A DNA stretch of 64,000 nucleotides from Jaapia argillacea MUCL 33604. Lineage: Eukaryota > Basidiomycota > Agaricomycetes > Jaapiales > Jaapiaceae. Shown piece after piece: positions 55,290 to 64,000 of the stretch. A program made the translations under genes and the position numbers. The notes under the pieces were generated by a model. It had not been told where the DNA came from. It was given only the letters and a program-made list of their open reading frames with translations, and did not search any database. Location of the stretch: contig KL197714.1 of the NCBI GenBank assembly GCA_000697665.1, positions 210,407-274,406 on the forward strand, given 5' to 3'. The stretch's first letter is position 1. Each line of letters opens with the position of its first letter.

Positions 55290-56432
55290 ATGCTCTGGAG
55301 ACTCGTTTGTACCTCTGGTATTGAGCAGGTGCGTTCTTCGACGCTCGGCTGTTCGGCTCAGCATTAGGATGGACCAAAGGGCTGAAACTGCGCTCATCTT
55401 GCGTAGTATCATCATGGGGAGGAGCCTTGGGCTTTAGTGACAGGAGCCTCAGACGGTATCGGGAAATCGTATGTGGTGTTCCTTCTCTAGCATATAACCC
55501 CGAGTGTATACTGACTTTCGCTGTTCCGGCCCACAGACTTTGTGACGTGCTTGCCCACCGAGGGTTCAATGTCTTTATTCATGGTCGTAACCCTCAGAAG
55601 CTCGCCGCGGTTATGGCTGAATTATCAACTTCCCATCCACGTCGACACTTCGAAGTCATAGTGGCAGATGCTAGCAAACCATACCTTGTGCCAGAGGTGG
55701 TCGCTGCTACTTCTGACAAGAATTTGACGATTTTGATCAATAATGCTGGGTATACCGGTACCCCAATCAGGCCTTTGGTTACCATGGGGGTCTCAGGTAC
55801 TGCTTCGCCTTATTTCTTATCTGAGTCGGATATACCAACCATAATACTCCCCAGAAATTGAACGTGCGTTCAACATTGGCGTTGCATGGACGACTCATTT
55901 GACTTGGGCCCTTCTACCGCAATTGATGAAGAACGAGCCGTCGTTGTTGGTTAACGTCGGAAGCTTTGCCCAGGCGCATCCTCCGCCGTTCCTTACGACC
56001 TATGCTGCGAACAAAGGCTACTTACGGGTAAGTCACATAGGAACTGCTCGAATCCAAGGTTGGATATGTCGTGCCTTTCTCATATTGTGGAATCCATAGA
56101 CGTTCACCCAAGCTCTCCGCGCCGAAATGACCTTCACACATTACCCCTCTATCGAAGTTCAATATCACGAAGTCCATGCCGTCTCCACCGTCTCCAACCC
56201 TCAAGCTACCTCCTTCTCCTGTCCTACACCACAGGTTATGGCAGAAGCCATGGTCGATGCTGTGAGGAAGAAGCAGGCCGTTGTGATTCCGTATTGGGTA
56301 CATGAGTTGATCGCGTGGATTTTGTGGCTATTGCCCGAGGTACTAGTGATTTGGATGACGGGGAGCATTTTGGAGAAGAGAAGAGATGATTTGAAAGACA
56401 GGGAGAGAGCTGATAAGGGGAAGGAGGATTAA
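55290..56432 (+). CDS. SDR paralogue (SDR3)
   Basis: ATG at 55290: MLWRLVCTSGIEQ, an intron, then YHHGEEPWALVTGASDGIGK (TGxxxGIG). Further LCDVLAHRGFNVFIHGRNPQ, FEVIVADASKPYLVPEVVAA, NLTILINNAGYTGTPIRP, LLPQLMKNEPSLLVNVGSFA, TYAANKGYL with active-site Tyr and Lys, and the hydrophobic tail VIPYWVHELIAWILWLLPEV followed by a charged end (DDLKDRERADKGKED). Same exon layout as SDR1 and SDR2, including the tiny first exon that codes a W-R-L motif. About 310 residues; complete motifs. Stop at 56430-56432. Confidence 0.86.
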
Positions 56433-56677
56433 TTGATTGTATCTTGACTTGTATGTATGTAACTTCATGACACACTACATTCCGTTGTGAACAGAGGACG
56501 GAATCAAGGTGGAATTGATCCGTGCCACGTTCCTGGTCCATAAACGCACGGACCTAACCTCGCTGCAACTGACCACGTCGACGATGCCCACACACGTATT
56601 CTGATTCCGCACTTTCACCTTTCTGTTCCTACGCTCGAACACACGACAAATCAGCCCCTTATCGTCGCTCACTGACC

Positions 56678-57696
56678 ATGGCCCAGTCCTCATTTTGGGA
56701 TGAGATTCGTAAAATCCCCCCAGTCACCCGATTTCTCTGCGGGTCGACTCTGGCTGTCTCCTTGCCTGTGATGCTGCAGGTGCTGCCTGCCACTACTGTG
56801 ATTTTTGTGAAGGAACTCGTTACACAGAGATTCGAGGTGTGTTCAACTGCTGGCGACGTTGGGTCGTCGCATCATTCGCAAAGACTGATCGAGACTGGTG
56901 GCATAGGTGTGGCGGTTGTTTTCCAGCTTTTTCCTTGGAAGTGAGGTGACTGTCTTACACCTGCGGACTTCCCAACCTGACGGAATGCGTCTTCACCAGG
57001 CTCCGGGATCAACTTTATATTTGATTTCGCTATGTTGTAGTACGAATCCCCCGTCTACTCGTTTGGCGTCCGAGCTTGACTAACATGCCTGACATTCGAA
57101 GCCGAAATTCAAACTCCATAGAAACTGAAAACTACCTTGGCCGTTCCGCAGACTACGCATGGCAACTCTTGCTAGCGGCAGCCGGCATACTCGTAGGTCT
57201 CCTGGCTTTGCTGCCGTACCCCCTGTACTGATCCCAAATCAAATAGGCACTGAATATTCCCCTCCGCTCTTACATCCACACACGCCCACTTCTTCTCTGC
57301 CTCACTTACCTATCATCCTCCCTCGCACCACCATCTGCCCAAACATCCTTCTTCGGGCTCCTCACCCTCCCCGTCAAATATCTACCATACGTCCTCGTGG
57401 GCTTAGATCTCATCATGGGAGGGCCACAGTTTGCAGCGCAGAGTATCAGTGGATGTGTGGTGGGACATGCATGGTGGTATCTTGTTTGGAGGGAAGCACG
57501 GAGAGGACCTGGCGGTTGGGAGAAGGCGCCTGGTTGGCTGGTGAATTTAGTTGGAAATGGGCTTGAGGGAGCAGGTGGCAGTGCTAGTGGAGGAGTGGGT
57601 GGCAGTGGAGTGCATGTCATACCGCCGAGGAGGGAGAGAGAACAGACTACGGGAGGGCATCGATGGGGAAGTGGACATCGCCTGGGGAGTGATTGA
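56678..57696 (+). CDS. DER1: Derlin, ER-associated degradation rhomboid pseudoprotease
   Basis: Derlins help misfolded proteins leave the ER for degradation. ATG at 56678. Exon 1: MAQSSFWDEIRKIPPVTRFL, then GSTLAVSLPVMLQVLPATTV and VKELVTQRFE. Exon 2: VWRLFSSFFLG, matching the conserved W-R-x-x-T/S-x-F-x. Exon 3: SGINFIFDFAMLY; exon 4: RNSNSIETENYLGRSADYAW with QLLLAAAGIL; exon 5: ALNIPLRSYIHTRPLLLCLT, then FGLLTLPVKYLPYVLVGLDL and ISGCVVGHAWWYLVWREARR. The C-terminal tail is Gly-rich with no SHP box that I can confirm. The Tyr of AMLYRNS is split by an intron (TA|C). About 270 residues, several membrane segments. Lies between SDR3 and F-box gene 2. Confidence 0.87.
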
Positions 57697-57849
57697 TTCG
57701 AGAGGCAACCACATGTAGTTGACGATGCATGTTCCACAAGTCTTGCTGTGCTGTTGTATGTCTAGGTATTCTTCCTTCGTAGCATATTGCTAAAGTTGCA
57801 CTTGACATGGGTTACAGTACAACAGTTTTGATACAAGCTGGCACCGACA

Positions 57850-57912
57850 CCATACGAAAGGATTGCTCGCTACAGTATCAATGTTCGTATGAGAGACGCC
57901 GCCCAAAGTCTA
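57850..57912 (+). mobile_element. 63-bp hairpin-bearing miniature insertion (copy 2)
   Basis: Matches the 58-bp insertion at 13763: starts CCATACGAAAGGATTGCTCG, ends AAAGTCTA, with a slightly longer loop. The arms CATACGAA and TTCGTATG are complementary. It is bordered by GCACCGACA (57841-57849) and GCACGGACA (57913-57921), a 9-bp direct repeat with one mismatch, just as copy 1 has a 9-bp repeat. Lies about 160 bp ahead of F-box gene 2. Confidence 0.7.
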
Positions 57913-58070
57913 GCACGGACAGAGCCCCATCCTTTGGCCGAACGGCCAATGATTGGCTCGGTGCTGGAGGACCGCGAGAGACCGCGTCGGAGACCGACTC
58001 TGGTGGAATTACTGTCGACCTTATTTCATGCTGGTTTCCTCACTCTCGTCTCTTACACAGAATAATCGCG

Positions 58071-60530
58071 ATGGCAGAGAAACTACCAGACGAACTTATC
58101 AAGGAGATACTCTCCCCCGTTCTCCACGTGCCAGACGAACTGTTCGCAGACGCGTCGGGAGGTTCTGTCTTCTTTCGTTTTGACCTCTCGACCTCAGCTT
58201 TATTGCTCGTGTGCAAACGATGGCTGAGAGTGGCCACGCCTCTCCTTTACGAGGTCGTAATTCTCCGATCGAAGCCCCAGGCTCAGGCCCTCGCGCAAGT
58301 CTTCGCGTCAAACAAGCAGCTGGGAACCTTTGTCCAGAAATTACGAGTGGAAGGAGGGTTTGGTGCGCCGATGGAGAAGATTATCAAGGCATCTCCCAAC
58401 ATTACCCATCTATATCTCAGCATGGCCATATACTCCAACGACAGCGTGTCGGGTCTTTCTCGCTCCCTGGCTTCCATCAGTCCCTTGCAGCTCGTTCTCT
58501 ATGACTGTAGTTTTCCTCAACTGGATAATACAAACACCCGCCAGCTGACGAAGGCCCTTTGTGACGCCATCTCTTCAAGTTGGAAGCTTCTGGTAAGATT
58601 TCATTCCCATTCCAGCTTGAAAATGTTTGATCGATGTATATGCATCATTACAGGCCGTTGTGCACAACCCTTACACCCACGACGACACAAAGACCATCCA
58701 GAGACAAAATGCTATTGTTAACGCTCTTATCAAATGTCCAACTCTTCGACTGGTGCATTATTCCTCTTGTCCCGTTCACGACTCCAAGACTCTCAAGCAC
58801 CTATCAGAAGCATCTCAAATTCACACCATCCGCATCCGCGCCGATAGGAAGGGCAGCGCAAGGTATCTCAAAGGTAAACTCGATCCGGCCTCCCGACTAG
58901 CTAAGATAGTTGATTTTGTCCGCACCCCGTGAGTATTCATACCCTCAGAGTCGCTGCTTTCTCTTTACCATATTTGCCAGGGCCCCGCTCCCGGCGGTGG
59001 TTGACAACCCTATTGTACCCTCTGGTACGGACTATGTCCCCATGTCCTCCACACCAATGGATATCAGCGCCAAGATCTGGACCCAAATCCTTTCGTTTGC
59101 AATGGGGAATGATTGGTGCGACCGAGATTTCGACTTCGCGGACCACCTACTCTATCGACGGAGCAAGTATTCGTCCACCCGAAAGTCTATCCTGACTGTA
59201 TCGAAGGAGTTTCATGTTCGCTCTCTTATTCAGGGATTACCTTCTGAAACTATTTCTAAACTTTTCAAATGCACCCGCAGGAAATCGGACTACCCCTTGC
59301 ATACTCCTATCCAGTCTTGGCGTTGCCGACGCAGCTCCGCCTTCTATCGGACCAATTAGTAAAAAACCCTGCCTCGGGTGCTCATATCCGCTCGGTTTTC
59401 CTCAATCTTCGAGTCTCTCCCGTGCAAAGACCCATCATTGCTGCAATAGAGGAAAATTTAGCTCAGGTTGTTGCATGTTCCCGTAGTCTCATCCGCATCC
59501 ATCAGTCACACGACCGGAACTGCTCCCTTTGGCTACCGATGCGCTGGACGACCTTCAAGGCGCTGGCAGAATCATCTGGACCATCACTCCTCTCCTTCGC
59601 AGGTTTCGAAGTCTCGAATCGCGAAAGAGGGAACAAGATGGAGTTTTGTGTTTTCAATCGCTTCCAAAAGTTGCATTCACTACAATGGACCTCGACAATC
59701 CAACTGGAGGAATCCATGGAACCGATATCGGGGACATGTCTGTCATCTCTCGAAACTCTCAAAATCCGAGACTGCAACAAGTCGTTCTTCGAGCATCTGT
59801 TGCGCCTCAGGTCTGTCTGGCATATTTTGTCGCTCCAGATTTTAGTAATCCCCCCGTGATAGTCTCCCGTCCTTATCGCACGTCGAAATTGGGATCAGCG
59901 ACAACCCAACTGCGATAGAGTTCTTGGAAAGACACGGATCGAAGCTGAAGACCCTCGTTACCACTTCGAACGACCAAATTGTTCCACTGTTCGAACTTTG
60001 TCCGAATATAACCCATTTGAAGTTGGGTTGGATCTTTGAAGTGCGGACCCTCTCCTCTCCTCTCCTCCATTTCCTTTGACAAATTGGGTTCATTAGGCCC
60101 CCGCTCCCTCTCTTTTCCGTTCTGAATTGCCACACACGTGTCTCACCCATATTACGATCTGCGCTTGCCAGTAAACATTTCTCCTGCGTTATTCTGCCGG
60201 AGGTTGACACTTGGAAATTCCAGGCAATACGGTCGAGTCAAAAATTTGGGCAAATACCACCGAAGTCAATGGTCGAGTTTTTTCCAAGATATCGACTTGA
60301 CCCCGTTCCCTGCTTTACTGGAGATAAAACTCATGGCATGTGAATGGCCAACAAATGAGTGAGTGATGCTGCAGTTCTACTGGGGAGTCGGACTTAGATT
60401 TTCTGCAAGGCGCTCTATAGCAAATGACCCTTGGGTCCTGTTCGCGGAGAACTTGAGGGAGAAGTGGAATGTGACATTGACTGATGGAGAAGGGAAAGCT
60501 TGGAGATCGAGGCTCAAAGGCCCACGATGA
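58071..60530 (+). CDS. Double F-box/LRR-like protein 2
   Basis: Paralogue of the gene at 52340. ATG at 58071: MAEKLPDELIKEILSPVLHV, then LSTSALLLVCKRWLRVATPL and LYEVVILRSKPQAQALAQVF. LRR-like part: VQKLRVEGGFG, SPNITHLYLSMAIYSNDSVS. A second F-box-like unit follows at about 59040 (STPMDISAKIWTQILSFAMG, ILTVSKEF, then IGLPLAYSYPVLALPTQLRL), with LRR-like sequence (LHSLQWTSTIQLEE, CLSSLETLKIRD). Toward the end: WSSFFQDIDLTPFPALLEIK, then IANDPWVLFAENLREKWNVT, stop at 60528-60530. Closest to paralogue 1 in the first 170 residues (about 70 percent identical by eye). Probably an SCF substrate adaptor; target unknown. Internal exon borders near 59850-60230 are uncertain. Confidence 0.75.
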
Positions 60531-60997
60531 CTGTCTTGGAGGTATCCTATGCGAGGTCAAAGGTGGCCGATGTTATTTGTTCTCGATCCGATTCAGATCC
60601 CATGTTTAAATTTCTTCTCCTGAGAGGAAGTGAGATCTGTGGTTGAATCGACGTGTTCGGACGTGACCAGCTACGTTCAACTCTGAGCCGGGTCGGAGGA
60701 GTGAAGACGAAAGGAGACGGCAGTTCCGTTCACATTTCTGTATCCTCGCGTGCCGTAGTCTGTTAGCGATTGCGCTGTAGTAGAATCTCTACAAGCTGAT
60801 CGATTAATGGCGACTCGGAGCAGACAATCATCAGTTGCGGTTGAAATCCGATCCAAGATGGCTGGTGTGAGGAGATAAAAGCGAACAGAACACAAAGTTC
60901 CGCAATTACAATCCCAGAAATCAATATTATGTCACTAGAGCCCCATACCAAACACAACCTTTATTTTCGAGAGAGCATAATAATGACTACATAGAGA
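60531..60997. other. Intergenic region
   Basis: Convergent 3' flanks of the double F-box gene 2 and the next F-box gene; nothing recognised. Confidence 0.5.
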
Positions 60998-62643
60998 TCA
61001 ACTGCACCTTGCCCATTGCCACTTCGTAGGGCGAAACCCCCTCAAGCCTTGTGTGAATAAGATCTCAAGACTTTCGAGATTGGGGCACCTCTTAACCATT
61101 GCATCAAAGAATGCATCCTTTACTTCTGGGGTCGGAATGGAACATGACATTTCCAGAGAAAGGGCCTCGAGTGTGGGCGTCATCAATATTGTCAAATATT
61201 GGACCATGTACTGCGGGATTCAGGTCGCTCAGCGGGATTGGAAGAAATCAAAGGCGCAAAACTACTCACATCCCAAATTACTTCCGGTTCGGAGACCCTC
61301 GGAGTTTTGTGATGCTTCTTCCGAATGGTGGAGAGGGACCTCAAACCTTTGAATCGACGACAGATGGACCAAAGCAAAACATTGGTGATGGGAAACACCT
61401 CGATTGTCAAGTATTCCAGGCAATCTGGATGGTCAAAACGATTCAGGATATCAAATACCGCTTGGGACGCGGTCCATTCACGGATAACAAGCTCTCGCAT
61501 CCGGCACGACGTGAATGAAGACAACACGTAGTACGGAGCCTCGAGCTTGTGGAGCCGAGGTAGGATGGTTGAAGGGAGAGGATGACTGGGTCGATTTACG
61601 TCGAACTCCTCATGGAGTGCACCGGTTTCCAATAAGGTGAGTTCTCGTAGATTGGGACACCGTTCGAGGAAAGAAACGAGGTGAGGTGAGTTGATTGCGA
61701 ATTGAGGTAGGCGGAGTGACAAAAGGGAGGAGAACCGAGTGTTCGGGTCCATGATGGGGTACCTCAGTAGGGTGCACATGGGCGGTTCGAATTCCGACTC
61801 TAGGTCGTGACATTTGTGGAACCACACATGAAGGTGAGTGAGACGCGAGGGCTCCGCCATCGCCAAAGTGTAGGTCCACGTATATTCTGGGTCCACCTGG
61901 TGCAACCATCTCGTGTGGCTCTGGGAGATAGAGAATGAAGAGATCGGTAATTGCTGTTCGCTATCATCCTCCTCGCAGAAGAACGAATCCGTAAGGCGGA
62001 GTTCATCCAGGTGTCGTAGTTTACGAATCTGATCAATCCTGTCGGAAGATAGTGCGACGCCGTGTAATTCCAAATGGCACAATGTCGAGAACTTTAGAAG
62101 TAGTGTGAAGAACTCTTGTATCAAGAATTCACCTTCCGTATAATGTGCATCGCGGGGGACCATCCCATTACATCGAAGAGTGAAAAAACACTTCTTCACT
62201 AGGGGAGCTATCTCTTCAGACACGTAGAAATGAAGTCGATTCTTAGCATCGACTGGACCGTCTCCGTAGAGCAGGTAGATTCCTAAATCGTCATTGGGTG
62301 GATCGTCCCGGGAGAGTGGGCGCCATGCGAAACGGATGGCGAATGTGGAGAATAGGTGTGGACGAATCGCGCCACGGAAGGAACGGTTCATCGTAGAGAG
62401 GATAATGTGCTCGTTCTTTCCGAGGTTTGGGAGAACTTTGAGCCACAACTCGACCGGTAGCCGTTGCGCTGCGGGAAGGGCGACTGAGTCCTGGTGTCCT
62501 CCGTTCAGAGAAGGCACAACGTCTTTAGAATTGACGTTGTCCAGAGCATCGATCACCTGTCTCAAACGTGGTGGTTAGATGAGCCATCGCGATGATACGA
62601 CGTCGCTCACATTTCGGTGCGTAATGGTCTTGTTGGTTTCCAT
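60998..62643 (-). CDS. F-box/LRR-like protein
   Basis: Three exons, 62643-62611, 62556-61270 and 61210-60998, total 1533 nt, 510 residues. Start METNKTITHRN, then VIDALDNVNSKDVVPSLNGG. The F-box-like segment is AQRLPVELWLKVLPNLGKNE followed by HIILSTMNRSFRGAIRPHLF. LRR-like sequence follows: FSTLCHLELHGVALSSDRID, KLRHLDELRLTDSFF, RFSSLLSLRLPQFAINSPHL, CPNLRELTLLETGALHEEFD, and MRELVIREWTASQAVFDILN. The last exon has LEALSLEMSCSIPTPEVKDA and CPNLESLEILFTQG. Typical fungal F-box/LRR architecture, a likely SCF adaptor. It is not closely related to the double F-box pair. Confidence 0.82.
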
Positions 62644-62989
62644 GAAATCGGGAGCCTGAGGGCGATGAAAGAGGTCCGACAAGTATAATTGACCTCGCAG
62701 TCAACAGCGAGATGATCCAACTACGATAGGGATTGGGAGGATGGGACTCGAAAGCAGAAACCAAGGATCAGGGCGTGAAATCTCCCTCCTTTGTCCAAGC
62801 TGCCATACTGCAAGTGCGACACCGTCAACACTGTACATTGTTGCCGGAGGACTCCGACAGGCCTCGCGGGCGGTCTCTCGGAACACGGAACGCGTGGCGT
62901 TACGCGTATTGCCACTTGCAATTCGCTTGCAATCATCATGTCTCCATAGTGTCTGTTTGTACCAATGGCGATGGTACTACGTTGAAAAC
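62644..62989. other. Intergenic region upstream of the F-box gene
   Basis: About 350 bp; promoter by position. No further gene seen. Confidence 0.4.
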
Positions 62990-63400
62990 CTACTCCAAGA
63001 ACTCATCAGGGAGACACTCTCACCACTTTCCGGACGAAATGTTTTGGGATGGGTCGAGGGACGGGCGCTTGGTCGTCTTGAGTTATGACCTCTCGACCTC
63101 TGCTTCATACTGCAAGTTCAGGAGCTCTGGCGCAATTTCAACGGAGGTGGAGAGTGGCCCGCCTCTACTATACTACCAGAGCGAGACATTTCTCTCAAAA
63201 TCGAAAGAAAACCGATACCCCCTTCCACTCGGAGAAGGGTACGGCGGGCCCCGGGACATCAAAATTCTAAACCGAGGTCCAGAGGTTGTGACGTTCAGTT
63301 TGTCCCCGGGTGCTCGAGTCAGGCTCGTGAATTGAAAGCATCAAAACGATCACCATTACTCGACGGAGAATGGTAAAGTAAACAACATACTTAATGAATT
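62990..63400 (+). pseudogene. Decayed copy of the double F-box gene 5' part
   Basis: DNA matches the start of the genes at 52340 and 58071: ELIRETLSP (versus ELIKEILSP) at about 63000, ATGACCTCTCGACCTCTGCT at 63085, and GGTGGAGAGTGGCCCGCCTC with TACTATACTACCAGAG at 63150-63185, corresponding to RVATPLLYE. Frame changes separate the matching pieces, and nothing matches downstream of about 63400, so it is a truncated, dead copy. Third member of the array, same strand. Confidence 0.7.
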
Positions 63401-63518
63401 TCTGAATCTGAATGGACAACGACAAGATACTCGAGCAAACACACTCGTTCTCACCACTCCAAACTATCGACAACGCTACCAAATCAACATCGACCTCTTC
63501 GAGCTCTCAGACTCATCC

Positions 63519-64000
63519 CTAGTTGTATTTGGCAATAGCGACGGTCAAGGACCCCTTGAGCATCGTAATTTGGGTGCCAGCAGCGGCAGACTGGGTTGGG
63601 ATGAGCTTGATCAACCCCATGGCGAAGGCCTACATCACCACGGAGGTGGAAACCTTGATAAGAATACGAACGGAGAGAGAAGCCAAGGCAACGTACATCA
63701 ACAGCTTTCTCAATACCGACCAAAGCCAGACGGATGGGAGTGGCGAAAGCGAATTGTGCGAGGAAACCTTCTTTACCGATGAGCTATGTGCGGCGGATGT
63801 CGAGTTAGAAAATGCGTCAGGTGGCAAGTGGATAGGAGAGTTACAGTGCTGAGGAGCAACTGGTGAACCTTGACAAACTAAAAACGATGGACATCAGTAG
63901 GTGTGAGGCGTAATAATGCGGATCGAAGGCCGTACGTTAGTGAGGACGGATACGATCTGGATGGCGACAGCGTCGGGGTATGGCGTGGGCCTTGGCTGCG
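63519..64000 (-). CDS. HsbA-like (hydrophobic surface-binding) secreted protein, 3' end
   Basis: Partial gene entering from the right edge. Exons on the minus strand: up to 63936 (AIQIVSVLTN), 63877-63845 (FVKVHQLLLST), 63783-63697 (LIGKEGFLAQFAFATPIRLA, LVGIEKAVD) and 63629-63519 (AFAMGLIKLIPTQSAAAGTQ, ITMLKGSLTVAIAKYN). The exon lengths 33, 87 and 111 are all multiples of three and all borders are GT-AG. The pattern (VHQ-LL-T-IGK-G-A-F-PI, then E-VD-FA-LI-LIPT, ending in a Tyr-Asn/Ser) fits the C-terminal half of fungal HsbA/galactomannoprotein-like proteins, which bind hydrophobic surfaces outside the cell. The signal peptide lies outside the window. Family assignment is from memory of the pattern, so moderate. 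Confidence 0.55.

Noticed and set aside
1-64000. CRISPR arrays, rRNA genes and operon-style terminators
   Set aside because: None seen, and not expected in a fungal nuclear sequence with spliceosomal introns.

Overview
The window is eukaryotic nuclear DNA, almost certainly from a filamentous basidiomycete (Agaricomycetes). Nearly every gene is cut by many 45-70 nt GT-AG introns. The gene set is fungal: aspartokinase of the lysine-free HOM3 type, an Fcy-type purine-cytosine permease, listerin, and a CBM1-tailed GH5 mannanase of plant-litter or wood decayers. It also has family expansions typical of mushrooms (F-box/LRR proteins, APH-like kinases, WD40 repeats, short-chain dehydrogenases). Species level cannot be set from sequence alone. 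Several genes were modelled exon by exon; where every exon length sums to a multiple of three I say so.

Layout. 1-722: 3' end of a WD40-repeat gene. 859-3321 (-): aspartokinase. 3957-4598 (-): BTB-domain protein. 4982-6410: a decayed copy of the next locus. 6834-9177 (-) and 9373-11741 (+): a divergent pair coding for the biotin carboxylase/biotin carrier and the carboxyltransferase subunits of one acyl-CoA carboxylase. 11735-14282: a segmental duplication that encloses an APH-like kinase gene. 14148-16386 (-): purine-cytosine permease. 17490-18706 (+): SDR. 19065-20926 (+): wax ester synthase/DGAT-like acyltransferase. 21261-21578 (-): small conserved-looking protein. 21.6-25 kb: gene-poor. 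25000-31280 (+): LTN1. 31975-32628: a MITE. 32795-35664 (+): two ISG12 (IFI6/IFI27-like) genes. 36187-45865: hydroxyacid dehydrogenase, CTP synthase, DEAD-box helicase (-), mannanase. 46512-49085 (-): two more ISG12 genes, an inverted copy of the 32.8-35.7 kb block. 49666-60530: three related SDR genes interleaved with two related double-F-box genes and a Derlin gene. 60998-62643 (-): another F-box protein. About 62990-63400: F-box pseudogene. 63519-64000 (-): 3' end of a probable HsbA-like secreted protein.

Most interesting part. Four ISG12-family genes form two blocks in opposite orientation on either side of a roughly 11 kb stretch holding four ordinary genes. In two of them the N-terminus is an array of 19-residue helical-looking modules, one module per 57-nt exon, all exons symmetrical with phase-2 borders. 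In a third gene the same ISG12 exon is fused to a complete RING-H2 finger, which implies a membrane-embedded E3 ligase built on an ISG12 anchor. A second unusual object is a 58-63 bp hairpin-bearing sequence present twice, each copy bordered by a 9-bp direct repeat, with the empty site visible in the parental gene: a very small mobile element.
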